Shown here piece after piece: positions 1 through 8,261 of a DNA stretch of 12,984 bases. Origin of the DNA: Euperipatoides rowelli (lineage: Eukaryota > Onychophora > Udeonychophora > Euonychophora > Peripatopsidae); NCBI GenBank assembly GCA_003024985.2, contig PXIH01S0024531.1; one strand, 5' to 3'. The notes below the pieces were generated by a model. That model did no database searches. It saw only the letters and a program-made list of their open reading frames with translations, and was not told the DNA's origin. The position numbers and the translations under genes were made by a program. The first letter of the stretch is position 1. Each line of letters begins with the position of its first letter.

Positions 1-8
1 TTTAATCA

Positions 9-22
9 AAATACCGGTATTT
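9..22. repeat. 14-bp perfect palindrome with ACCGGT core
   Basis: AAATACCGGTATTT reads the same on both strands. A related TACCGGTA core recurs at 6556-6563 inside the piggyBac-type element, flanked by imperfectly mirrored TTTGG and CCAAA. It could be the end of a repeat cut by the window edge, but nothing here shows that. Confidence 0.35.
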
Positions 23-116
23 GAAACATCGTAATATACTTAAACGCAAGTCCATCTAGCTATTGGTTACAAAAGTCATCAGCATGATATACTAACATAA
101 AATATACTTTTTGGCA

Positions 117-181
117 GGGCCCTAAATAAAGGAGGGGGTTGGATGGGGCTGTAGTCCTGGGGTCCAGGGCTAGGGGCCCCT
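117..181. repeat. GC-rich block with G-runs and GGGCCC palindromes
   Basis: This block is far richer in G and C than its surroundings. It carries G-runs at 134-138, 144-147, 159-162, 167-169 and 173-176, so a relaxed G-quadruplex on the plus strand is possible, with loops of about 3 to 11 bases. It ends in GGGGCCCC. A second block at 508-565 shares the order GGGCCC, then AGTCCTGGG, then GGGCCC in the same orientation. The two probably derive from one GC-rich repeat flanking the tandem units between them. The function is unknown, and it may be the edge of an interspersed repeat. Confidence 0.5.
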
Positions 182-234
182 ATGTATGAAGAAACTCCAT
201 AAAAACTAACTAGTTATGATTAAGGAGGGGGGGT

Positions 235-488
235 GTAGGCCTGAACAAGGGGACCGCAGGTCCATCAAAGGTAAACAAAACATTAATACAACCAAAAATA
301 AAGCTCATCAAATCTTTATGCCCAAGGAGCCTTGTAGGCCTTGACAAGGGGCCCGCAGACCCATCAAAGGTAAACAAAATGTCCAAATATATATCAAATC
401 TTTATGCACAAGGACCTCTGTAGGCCTTGACAAGGGGCCCACAGATATATATTTAAAAAAAGCTTATCAAATCATCATGAACAAGGAT
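235..488. repeat. Short tandem array, about three diverged units
   Basis: Units start at 235, 334 and 420, each with GTAGGCCT(T)GA-CAAGGGG followed by a C-rich GCCCGCAGA-like stretch. Units 1 and 2 continue with CCATCAAAGGTAAACAAAA, and all three end in a variant of ATCAAATCTTTATG..CAAGGA. Spacing is 99 and then 86 bp, and the third unit is shorter (about 69 bp) with an altered middle. GC-rich heads alternate with AT-rich tails. No open frame crosses the units. This is a minisatellite-like array or the internal repeats of an interspersed element. Confidence 0.8.
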
Positions 489-507
489 AAGCTCATCAAA
501 AATATGT

Positions 508-565
508 AAGGGCCCTGGCTGGATTTCCAGTCCTGGGCCCTCGATTAGGATGTGGGGGCCCTTCT
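508..565. repeat. Second GC-rich block, related to 117-181
   Basis: It contains GGGCCC three times, plus AGTCCTGGG and a G5 run followed by CCC. It shares element order and orientation with the block at 117-181, so the two blocks bracket the tandem units. Spurious short minus-strand frames cross it without a recognisable domain. Confidence 0.45.
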
Positions 566-579
566 TTATGGTTTATAGA

Positions 580-1520
580 ATTATTTAGAGTTGCCATAGT
601 TGTTAATGCCCAATACAGCAATATACACTTTAAAAAGCCCATGACCAAATAATGTTTGTGAGTAACCAGAAGTGCAGTAGTATTGGTAACATTGATACTA
701 TTAGCCAGGTATTTCAAAAACAATAGTCTACAAATTGTGATGTTTTATTTAGCAATTCAGAATACCTGGACAAATACTGCCTCAGTAAAACTGGCACATA
801 TAGTCAGATTAACTTAAATGCACTTCCATACTTTTTTAATTATATCATATGCAAGGGGCCAAATAGATAACAGTTCACCTTTTTTTATTAAACATATAAA
901 TGAGCAATTCAATTTTGATCTCCTTTTTTCATTCTAAATATATTTTTCCTCTTTCAAAGTTAACCATGTTTGGAGGAAAATAGAAACATATAAATAAGTT
1001 CTGGTTCTTCTAATTGTGGGAACAACTTTTATGCCATTGTTTTGTAATTTGAATTTTTTTTCTCATGCTAGCTCTACGAGGATTTATACAGAATGTGATT
1101 TTGAGTGAAAACATATCTAAAACTTGTGAGGAGATTATGTAGCAGATATATCATCTAAATATAAAGTAAAAAGAGCTATCATCAGCTTAACAATAATCTA
1201 TTGTAATATATATTTTAAATCACAATAGCCTATTACAATGTATTGACACTATAAAGATATGTGTCCAATCAAGTTACATAACCAAGTAATTGGAAACAAT
1301 TATAAAAAAATCCACCAATCATAGGAAATGAAAAAAGAACTATTCTTCCATTGAGCACAAGTATGATTATGTAGAAAAAGCTTAATGCAATAAAATAATC
1401 AAGATGATGATGAAGAAGGGGAGTAATTAAACTTGATATATTCAAAAACTTATAAAAGTTATTTATCCCACAAAGACTCTTTTCATTTGCTTATAAACCA
1501 CTTCATTATACTATGTTATC
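580..1520. other. AT-rich stretch without recognised features
   Basis: The stretch is dominated by A/T runs with frequent stops in all six frames. I see no domain, no RNA gene box, no terminal inverted repeat and no tandem array. The 75-codon minus-strand frame overlapping its start (496-723) shows no recognisable motif and runs through the GC-rich block, so I treat it as chance. Confidence 0.6.
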
Positions 1521-1527
1521 TTCTATT

Positions 1528-1660
1528 AATATAGATTAAAGGAAGCCGTGACCAATCCCAACGACACAGCGGTAAATACAGCAAGGAAGCTGTGAAGCTC
1601 CGTCAAAGGGACCCGTTCCTACCAAAGTTTCCAACCTGGATATGCCACTAAGAATTATGT
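1528..1660 (+). other. GC-richer coding-like patch, possible exon or repeat fragment
   Basis: The base composition jumps to balanced GC for about 110 bp inside AT-rich DNA. One plus-strand frame is open from an AG at about 1532 through residues LKEAVTNPNDTAVNTARKL before a TGA. Another frame is open for about 37 codons to a TAA (…KEAVKLRQRDPFLPKFP…). The AG is preceded by a pyrimidine-containing stretch (TTCTATTAATATAG) that could act as a 3' splice acceptor, and GTGAAG or GTAAAT could serve as donors. No family is recognised. It may be a gene exon, an exon relic or a transposon fragment. Two competing open frames weaken the case for a protein. Confidence 0.25.
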
Positions 1661-2249
1661 GAACTTCCTTTCACCCAATATGAATGAATAATACAAATTG
1701 ATCTTACCCATAAGATCCATTTCTAGTATTTAATCAATTTTTTCAAACTCTGCAACTATCTATAATTTAATAGAACTACAATAAAATAGAACACTAACAC
1801 TTAGCCCACTCTAGATAAATGAAGTATAGTCTAGTTGGTTGTCTCTACTTATATTTAAATGAATTATGGATATCTTACCATCCACACACCCCTTTTAATG
1901 CAGGCTTTACTTCCCTCATTAGCTGATAATAAATATAGTGGCCATGACTGGTAGCCGCTTTCGCTCTGCCTATCTCTTCAAAATGCCAATATGTAAGCCG
2001 AACACTTGCAATTATATGATTTACAATCATGCAAAATTCTGATTTTTTTTTCTTCTATTTAATTCTGGTATGAATATCTTAAAAAATATTAAAAAGCTTA
2101 AAATTTAACTCAAATATTATTATAAATATGTCACTTACCACTCTCCTCCTTTCCAATAAATACATGATAAATCATAAAGTGCTATGTGTTGATTATATCT
2201 TCTATTAAAATTATTTATTTATTTTAACTAGAGAAAAATGTATTTCACA
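1660..2249. other. AT-rich stretch with one minor GC-richer patch
   Basis: Most of the stretch is A/T rich with no recognised feature. Around 1920-2045 a plus-strand frame of about 40 codons crosses a GC-richer patch (MTGSRFRSAYLFKMP…), but it is short, shows no domain and has no clear splice context. Confidence 0.4.
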
Positions 2250-2281
2250 CCCCCCCCCCCCCCCCCCAAAAAAAAAAAAAA
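2250..2281. repeat. C18-A14 homopolymer junction
   Basis: Eighteen consecutive C residues (2250-2267) pass directly into fourteen A residues (2268-2281). The 70-codon plus-strand frame that starts just upstream translates it as proline and lysine runs, which is a low-complexity artefact. The exact length is prone to replication slippage and to sequencing error. Confidence 0.95.
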
Positions 2282-2289
2282 GTTATCAA

Positions 2290-2790
2290 CAAGCATACAT
2301 ATCATTTACTTTCTTTTGGCAAACCTCAATTATACTACTCACCAGATGTCCCTGAAGAACATGTCTATAGCTTTTCATTTGACAGCATATCTCCTCTTTT
2401 CAACATGTATACCTCACTCATACAATTTTCACTTAAACCATTTATACTAATTTATTTAAAAATATCCATGAAACAAAAAAAAAGTATTTGAAAAACTTTA
2501 CTTACTCCATTGGCCTTATATTATATGGGTGTTTAAACTCATCTTGGTTGGTGTGTTTATTGGTTGGAGGGGTGATTGCTGACTTATCAATATTGTAAGT
2601 CTCCACAAAAGTCTAAATACTCTGAAAACCTCACCATCACTATTTTACTATATGTTATTGGTAACTCTCCTATTGGTTAAAGCATCCTCATTTCTATAGG
2701 CCCTGTACATCATCCAACACAAACTTGAATATGTAGAATTTAATCCCATCAAGGTGTAGCCTATGCTTTTTAATCATTGTGATTACTGAT
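2290..2790. other. No recognised feature
   Basis: The stretch is A/T-rich with scattered stops. The 3' end and LTR of the minus-strand retroelement fragment at 2797-4019 would be expected here, but I could not find a polypurine tract or a TG...CA-bounded direct repeat that supports one. Confidence 0.45.
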
Positions 2791-2796
2791 ATTCCT

Positions 2797-4019
2797 TACT
2801 TTATAGTTGACCAATGAACTCTTGGATCTGACGTGATAAACACCTTTGGTATTACTGATTAAAATTTCCATGCTTTCCAGCCTAGCTCGTCAAATCTAAG
2901 GTCAGGTAAGGCTGTCACTAAGCTTATGTGCATGGGTGGCTTCCATGTGTTTACTGAGCTTGTGAACTATATCTGCAAGCTTATGTTCATCATTGAAATT
3001 AGATGAATGCTCAATTGAATCTAATCTATGCATCAAATATAATATGTTTTCTAATGTTGATATGTGTACAGTGTATTTATTGAATGAATAGCATAGAGCA
3101 GAGCCAAATCCCATTCTTTATAATTGTTGTTGCAGAATTTGGATAACATGTTTCTAACTTTTCCATTTGCTCTTCCAGCCAATCGGATGGTATGGACTGC
3201 TAGAAAAGTTAGTTATATTTAGTTTTTTGTATAGTGAATTGAACATTTTGCTCATCATTTAGTTTCGATTATCAGTTAAAATGATTTGTGAACAACCATA
3301 TTTTGTATAGACATTGTATATGTAGCCATACACAAGTGATCACTCTCCAACTTTCTTATGGCAGACTCTATACTGAATTAATTCAGGTTATCTGTTCATA
3401 AAATAATGTACGTATTGTCCCGTAAAGTAGGGTGTAAAGGGCCTATGATATCCATGGAAAGTATCTTCATGATACTACATGCTGGCTGCACTTGTTGGAG
3501 GGGAGCCTTAGTTCTAGTGACATTATGCCACTGACAACTATTACATGACCTGATATACTGATGTATATCTTATCTCAGTGAGCTCCCTGTTAAGCTCAAC
3601 CTAGCGTGCCATAACATTTTCTCATATGACAAATGACCACTAGAGTGAGAATAATAAGAGTTGCCAACATTAATGCTATGCACTAATGTCTGATAAGTGC
3701 TCCCATATTTTTTGACTGTGCTTATATATATGTGATTAGTTTAGTATCTAAAACATATTCTCCATTTTTAAAGTCACATTTTTTATTTTATTGACTAGAG
3801 TCTTACATTCCTAGTCAGACTATTATCCATTCTAGATTTAGGGCATTCACTTAAAAAATTACAGGTTCCTCGTGGTGTCATAACTAATCTACAACATGAT
3901 TATTTTCCACAGAGAGTTGTTTGAACCTCAACCTTTGGTCTTGTTTGGCCAATATCCAATGTGCTACCCTGGGATTTGAGATCTTGAATTAAAAAATTAA
4001 GAAGCCTATGATCAGTATG
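2797..4019 (-). pseudogene. Decayed Ty3/gypsy-type pol fragment: RNase H end and integrase
   Basis: Reading the minus strand from 4019 downward, the first recognisable part is the RNase H C-terminus, with a TDHR-type motif (Asp at 4011-4013) and a following DxKS. Next comes the integrase zinc finger in the canonical H-x3-H-x29-C-x2-C spacing, with His codons at 3645-3647 and 3633-3635 and Cys codons at 3543-3545 and 3534-3536. An APLQ motif follows, then MDIIGPL with the first catalytic Asp at 3450-3452. The second is ILTD (Asp at 3271-3273), and SSPYHP lies at 3187-3204. The stretch ANGKV (3147-3170) runs straight into RNML, so the third catalytic residue, Glu, is missing. A tail resembling the GPY/F module, with S-x-VNY-x-V, lies at 2797-2844. 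Breaks include an in-frame TAA at 3570-3572 in the zinc finger, stops after the first Asp, and frame changes between the two Asp codons and after SSPYHP. It would have inserted retroelement cDNA, but it is clearly dead. The 70-codon open frame at 2902-3114 is its C-terminal part. Domain order fits Ty3/gypsy rather than copia. Confidence 0.85.
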
Positions 4020-4037
4020 TAAAATCTTGTCGCACCC

Positions 4038-4262
4038 CCAGTAAAATACTGTCGTAACTCAAAAATTGAAGTTCTTCAGAAAATGATAAAATGTGTTTGA
4101 AATGGAAAGGAAAAATATAAAAAAATTCTAAAAATATATAAAATTGTGTTTTAATAATGTCAAAACTAAGTAAGTTTGTATATCTGAAATGCCAATTTAA
4201 TAACTATAAAAAAACCAAGTAGTAATGAGGGCAAAAAGGGACATACGTCAGTATTTTACTGG
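4038..4262. mobile_element. MITE-like element with 19-bp palindromic inverted ends
   Basis: The left end CCAGTAAAATACTGTCGTA (4038-4056) matches the reverse complement of the right end TACGTCAGTATTTTACTGG (4244-4262) at 18 of 19 positions. Each end also holds a self-complementary CAGTA-AAA-TACTG type sequence. The 225-bp interior is AT-rich with no open frame, as expected for a non-autonomous DNA transposon. No clean target-site duplication is visible next to either end, so the superfamily is unassigned. It starts 18 bp beyond the RNase H end of the gypsy-type fragment and lies between that fragment and a candidate gag-pro part, where a reverse transcriptase would normally be. Confidence 0.75.
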
Positions 4263-4417
4263 TCTTTTAATTAGTTTGAATATGAAATATTTTAAATAAA
4301 TAATTATTTTTTCTTAAATATTTTTTTTATTAATTAGTCACAATATTAACAAATTACAATATTTATTTTTTCATGAATTTAATTTAAAAAATAATATTAT
4401 GTACTTCTGATCATAAT
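4263..4417. other. Very AT-rich spacer
   Basis: The spacer holds A/T runs only. No reverse-transcriptase motifs (for example the YxDD region) are visible on either strand, although this is where they would sit if the flanking pol and candidate gag-pro parts belong to one element. Confidence 0.5.
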
Positions 4418-4954
4418 TCATGATAGTCTTATATTTCTTAACAAGTCTATTAGACTTGTAAGTCTGTACTGTTTAAAATAGGTGCTAGACAAAGTGTATG
4501 TAAAAAGCAAATTACATCTATTGAGCACTGTGCTATTGTTTTGAAACCTGTTACATGATTACAGGTTAAGTGGTGATGTTAAAGTCACTGGGGAGCTTTT
4601 AACTATAATTGATTCTAAGTCTATAAACCTCTCATCACTCAGTGTAAACTGAACCCCACAGTCCAGTAATTCATGAAACACCCCACCAAATTTTCCATTC
4701 TTTATAAGGGGTTTATTTTGTAAAATGCCATTGAAGCTTAATTTGATTAGAAACATTTTCTTTTTCTTTCTTGTGATATTATCCCTTCCCCTGAAATTAA
4801 TCTAATTTTCTTGGATCATTCCATCATTATTAATCATAATTTTTACTTCCCCTGATTGCACTCTTTTCCTATTCCTCCTTCTCACTTTTCCTCTTTTACA
4901 TTTACATTTGGGCCCTACTGTATTGTATATAGATACCATGCTAGGCATACTCTA
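4418..4954 (-). pseudogene. Candidate retroelement gag-pro remnant
   Basis: One minus-strand frame stays open for about 49, 80 and 46 codons between only four stops (4952, 4802, 4559 and 4418), which is unusual in this AT-rich DNA. The first stretch is very basic (KCKCKRGKVRRRNRKR), like a nucleocapsid tail. The second contains ELLDCGVQFTLSDERF with the Asp at 4661-4663. I read this as an altered retropepsin active site, where families have LLDTGA followed by hydrophobic and Ser residues. The position and orientation suit the Gag-protease part upstream of the pol fragment at 2797-4019. The middle stretch includes a 65-codon frame beginning with Met at 4754-4756. The Thr and Ala of the usual DTGA are replaced, so either the copy is inactive or the match is fortuitous. 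It could instead be an unrelated gene relic. Confidence 0.45.
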
Positions 4955-5161
4955 AGTTTGTCTTCTTGAAAAAGGAGCTACAAATTGATTCTGCAGCCCT
5001 GCTTAAACTAAATATAGGTCACTGAACTACCATTCCTATTCACATTACTTTTGTAGGCCTGGACAAATTTTCCAGTAACCCCACTTGTATGTTTGTGCAA
5101 CCTATGATTATATGATCAGTATTATCATTGTTAACAAATTGTTTTTGTTTGGATTTGTGCT

Positions 5162-5181
5162 ATACCTATTTTTATAGGTAT
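5162..5181. other. 8-bp hairpin with T4 loop
   Basis: ATACCTAT-TTTT-ATAGGTAT is a perfect stem of 8 bp. It lies between coding-like patches and has no known role. Confidence 0.5.
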
Positions 5182-5202
5182 GGAACATTTATATATTTGT
5201 TA

Positions 5203-5377
5203 CTAAATCATGAGATTTACGTCCTTCTCCACTAGATTATCACTAGCTGCACTCGGCTGATTATCATCATAGTCAATGCCATTATCTTTGACTGCAGAAG
5301 GCTGCATCATGTTCAGGTTTTTATCGATCTCACTTTTTTTCTCCTAACCCATCAAATTTGGTGTGAAGATCCATCAT
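5203..5377 (-). pseudogene. Acidic coding-like patch, one frameshift
   Basis: From tandem ATG codons at 5372-5377 the minus strand reads MMDLHTKFDGLGE and then enters an A-run (about 5334-5340 on the plus strand). A one-base change in that run would restore a frame reading EIDKNLNMMQPSAVKDNGID, an acidic stretch with SAASDNLVEKD, to a TAG at 5203-5205. Codon use and the absence of A/T runs look protein-like. No domain is recognised. Being minus-strand and upstream of the candidate protease, it could be part of the same element's gag, but that is inference. Confidence 0.3.
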
Positions 5378-5503
5378 GGCTTACTTATTCTACCTATTTC
5401 TAGGACTTCAAATACAATTATTATTATTGATTCAGGCACTATGCTTTCGTTTAGCAAGATATCAGGAGCAAGATATCAGAAACCTGACCCCTATATAGAA
5501 TAA

Positions 5504-5584
5504 TTATTTTTGGTGTAGTGGCTTCCTAACACTCAAATAATCTATACTGGACAACACCATGTTTTGTTTTGACTTATCTGCCAT
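5504..5584 (-). pseudogene. Short coding-like patch, possible 5' part of the same relic
   Basis: A 26-codon minus-strand frame begins MADKSKQNMVLSSIDYLSV and ends at TAA (5504-5506). It is short and unsupported by any domain. It is listed because it continues the run of minus-strand protein-like patches below the piggyBac-type left end at 5790. Confidence 0.2.
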
Positions 5585-5784
5585 TGTGACAATGAGTTCA
5601 TTGTGGCATATATGAAAAAACAAATTTTACTTAATGAAAAAAAAATTGATTTTTTTCTAGTACAACAATGGACTTAGCTTATCAAATCCCAGTATTATAT
5701 CCAACCCACATTAGTGTCAATATCACCATCAAAAATTTCAATTTAAAAATTCTGCTGGTGTTTCCTTATTCATGACTATACATC

Positions 5785-5789
5785 TTAAA
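5785..5789. repeat. TTAAA left flank of the piggyBac-type element
   Basis: TTAAA immediately precedes the left inverted repeat and recurs directly after the right one (6985-6989). piggyBac elements duplicate TTAA. The extra A on the left means either a 5-bp match or a TTAA duplication with one added base. Confidence 0.75.
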
Positions 5790-6318
5790 CACGTTGGCTG
5801 TCATGTGACATGCCAGTTTGTCGCACCCTATTTGTTATAAACTGCCATGCATACTGCCGGCATGTCACACTACAATTTATTTTATACTGCAATTTTCTCA
5901 TTGACAAAATATTTTAAAATGTATTGACAGTCACACGGTCTAACAGGAATGTCTGCTTTTCACCAAGATAAGATGATTTTTAGAATATATTTTGAAGAAA
6001 AGAATGATAGAAAATAATTTTTAATTGTCAGTACAGTATCTTAATAAAAATAAATGTTTGTATAGTGTTATTTCAAGACCTTGGCTTCCCTTCAAAGTAA
6101 TCTTCACACTTTTTTTAATCTAGCTCAGTAAACTCAAATGAGCATGACATACTTGTGTATGTCACACAAATTTATTTTAACATAAAAATTTAGGCAAAAA
6201 TCTATAGGATCAAGTCTCCAAAGGGATGAAGTACCCCCTCTCTCCCCTAAGTTTCAAAGTCTATTGAGTATAAGGAAATTAAACTTAAATTTTCTAAAAA
6301 AAGAAAAAAACAGAACAT

Positions 6319-6350
6319 GGGGTACATGTGGACATATCCACATATACCCC
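6319..6350. repeat. 14-bp hairpin inside the piggyBac-type element
   Basis: GGGGTACATGTGGA (6319-6332) pairs with TCCACATATACCCC (6337-6350) with one mismatch and a 4-base loop. A third copy, GTCCACATGTGCACC, follows at 6360-6374. CCACATGTACCCC at 6716-6728 is a perfect 13-bp inverse of 6319-6331. The hairpin may mark the ends of a smaller element nested inside, or an internal repeat of this family. Confidence 0.7.
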
Positions 6351-6771
6351 AATTTAGCTGTCCACATGTGCACCATCTTGCATTTTTGGTTATTATGATG
6401 TCTACAGAAAGTATGATTAGGTTGGGGACTGCAAATATTAGTTCAAATTGAAGTCAATGAAACATGTTTTCAAATGAATTGAGTTAATCTAATGATAGTT
6501 AATACTGATAAGTGGTAAATACATACGAGTAAGGATGTAAAAAATTACTTTTTGGTACCGGTATCCAAAACAACAAATATTTATATTCAAAACTAGTGCT
6601 TCCAGTTTCTTCAAACTTCAGACGTGAAATGAATGCTATTCCTTTTCCTACTAAAAAAAATACAATCTGCTAAAGGATAATTGGGAAAATTAAACCATCC
6701 ACTTCTATCCCATTCCCACATGTACCCCATTATCACCTAATAATAAGCTAAAAAAAATGAAACGGTGCGGC

Positions 6772-6836
6772 CACCGGTGTGTCACATGGCACCAAGATAA
6801 TATAAGATAAACCCAGTGTTGTGTGGCACACCGGTG
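6772..6836. repeat. Subterminal inverted repeat with ACCGGT cores
   Basis: CACCGGTGTGTCACA (6772-6786) and TGTGGCACACCGGTG (6822-6836) are inverted copies with one mismatch, separated by 35 bp. It lies about 150-210 bp from the right end. It shares the GTCACA word with the left subterminal repeats and is probably part of the element's end architecture. Confidence 0.65.
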
Positions 6837-6984
6837 TCACAGAGCAAATATATATGCTAATGGTGTGGTTTAACCCACTATTATAATATTTAATCATAAC
6901 AGAAGTTTTTGAACATCTCTGTTGTTGTTTGATATGTTGGCATATGGAACATAAAAACAATAATGCATTACGGCAGCCAACGTG

Positions 6985-6989
6985 TTAAA
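6985..6989. repeat. TTAAA right flank of the piggyBac-type element
   Basis: This is a direct copy of the left flank at 5785-5789 and abuts the right inverted repeat ending at 6984. Confidence 0.75.
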
Positions 6990-8261
6990 TGTTGCTGTGT
7001 GATGTGCACTATTTATGGTAAATCTAATCAATCATACAAAAATGCCCTAACTGATTATTTTATTTAACATATTTCTCAAACAAGACACAATCATTTCAAC
7101 AACTGTTCCTTACTCATATCTTAATTAATTAGTTTGTACCCACTCCACTATTTATTTAAAAAAATTGATAGTTTATTTTTAATTAAACTGTATTATTATA
7201 CTATATTTTGTCCAGTTTCTATATTAGTTCACTGTCTGGACACCAACCATTTTTTTTTCTGTTAAATGCAAGGTGGAATGATAAAGGTTTAAGATATTAA
7301 TTTTCAACCCTATAAAAAATTGACTTTATACTTATTAAAATTGTCCTTAGCTATATTTTTGCAAATTCATATAATATCTTAATAAATCCTTTCACTCAGA
7401 CATCGGATTTTTACCTCTCCTTGTTGGAAATAACTTATATATAACCAGTAGGAGAAGAGTAGGAGATGAGAAAAACTATTGGGAAGTCGATCTCTCTCTG
7501 TTATAAAATATGACCAAAGAACGTATAAGTTTTATGACTCTTTGTTTTTTAGTGCTAAACATTACTTTTGAGGTAAAATTAAATGAATAGGCTAAGCTGT
7601 TGCTAAAATGAACATTTAAGGTAGATTAGCTTATTTAAATATTAAGCTTTTATAATGTTTATTTCAAAGTGTTTCTTGTGCTTTTTATTTTTAAGCAAAG
7701 CCTTAATTCGATATGAAAGTTGATATGCATTTTACATTTTGTATTTGTATGGTTCTATTTTTGTTAAAGTATCAGTTTTTACCTTTATATTTTTTCATTT
7801 GAATTATTTTTACATTTCAACTTTGGCCTTTTCTAAAAATGTGTCCTGACCCTCTCCATCTTCACTCCCTAGAAGTTCAAAGCTTCAACTAATAATACAC
7901 ATTATTAAATATTAACTGAAAAAAAATATCCTAGTTGTCATTCTGAAGAGTGTAACTGACAGAACTAATTGATAAGAAAAGAAAAATTTGACAGACTCTT
8001 TAATCAATGACACATCTGATATGCTTTAAACATTTGCTGAAATATACTATTTAACAATGTGTGTAATTACATTTTTAAGAAAAGGAACAGATGCATTTTT
8101 AGGATTGTATAAAACCATTTCCTACTACTGATACAAAACAAAATTCATTTTAAAATGTGCATTCTAGATAGTAAATTAAAATGTCATTGAAATTTTTGGA
8201 ATATTTATTTATATTTTATCAGTATACAAAATTAAAAGGGTTTGAATTGTCTGATTAAATG
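6990..8261. other. AT-rich stretch without recognised features
   Basis: No domain, RNA gene or paired repeat end was found on either strand. Stops are frequent in all frames. Confidence 0.55.

Larger units (their letters stand above)
5790..6984. mobile_element. Non-autonomous piggyBac-type element, 1195 bp
   Basis: The left end CACGTTGGCTGTC (5790-5802) and the reverse complement of the right end, CACGTTGGCTGCC (6972-6984), match at 12 of 13 positions. Both are flanked by TTAAA. Thirteen-base terminal repeats ending in CTGCC next to TTAA are the hallmark of the piggyBac superfamily. A perfect 11-bp subterminal inverted repeat lies at 5804-5814 and 5859-5869 (TGTGACATGCC / GGCATGTCACA). A related ATGTCACAC..AATTTATTTTA motif occurs near 5862 and again near 6159. 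The interior has no transposase frame. The 70-codon minus frame at 6748-6960 shows no DDE motifs and crosses structured repeats. Mobilisation would need a transposase supplied in trans. Confidence 0.8.

Noticed and set aside
496-723. 75-codon minus-strand open frame
   Set aside because: It has no recognisable motif, and its C-terminal part is the GC-rich repeat block.
2238-2450. 70-codon plus-strand frame with proline and lysine runs
   Set aside because: It is produced by translating the C18-A14 tract. The remainder has no domain.
5287-5300. Shared word TTGACTGCAGAAG with 12837-12850
   Set aside because: Only about 13 bases match and the flanks diverge, so this is consistent with chance.
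5661-5707. Minus-strand GLDIILGFDKLSPLLY, resembling the C-terminal end of a retroelement protease
   Set aside because: It lies upstream of the stronger protease-like motif, which is the wrong order. No reverse transcriptase follows it and the frame is open only briefly.
6748-6960. 70-codon minus-strand open frame inside the piggyBac-type element
   Set aside because: It crosses the subterminal inverted repeats and shows none of the piggyBac transposase motifs.
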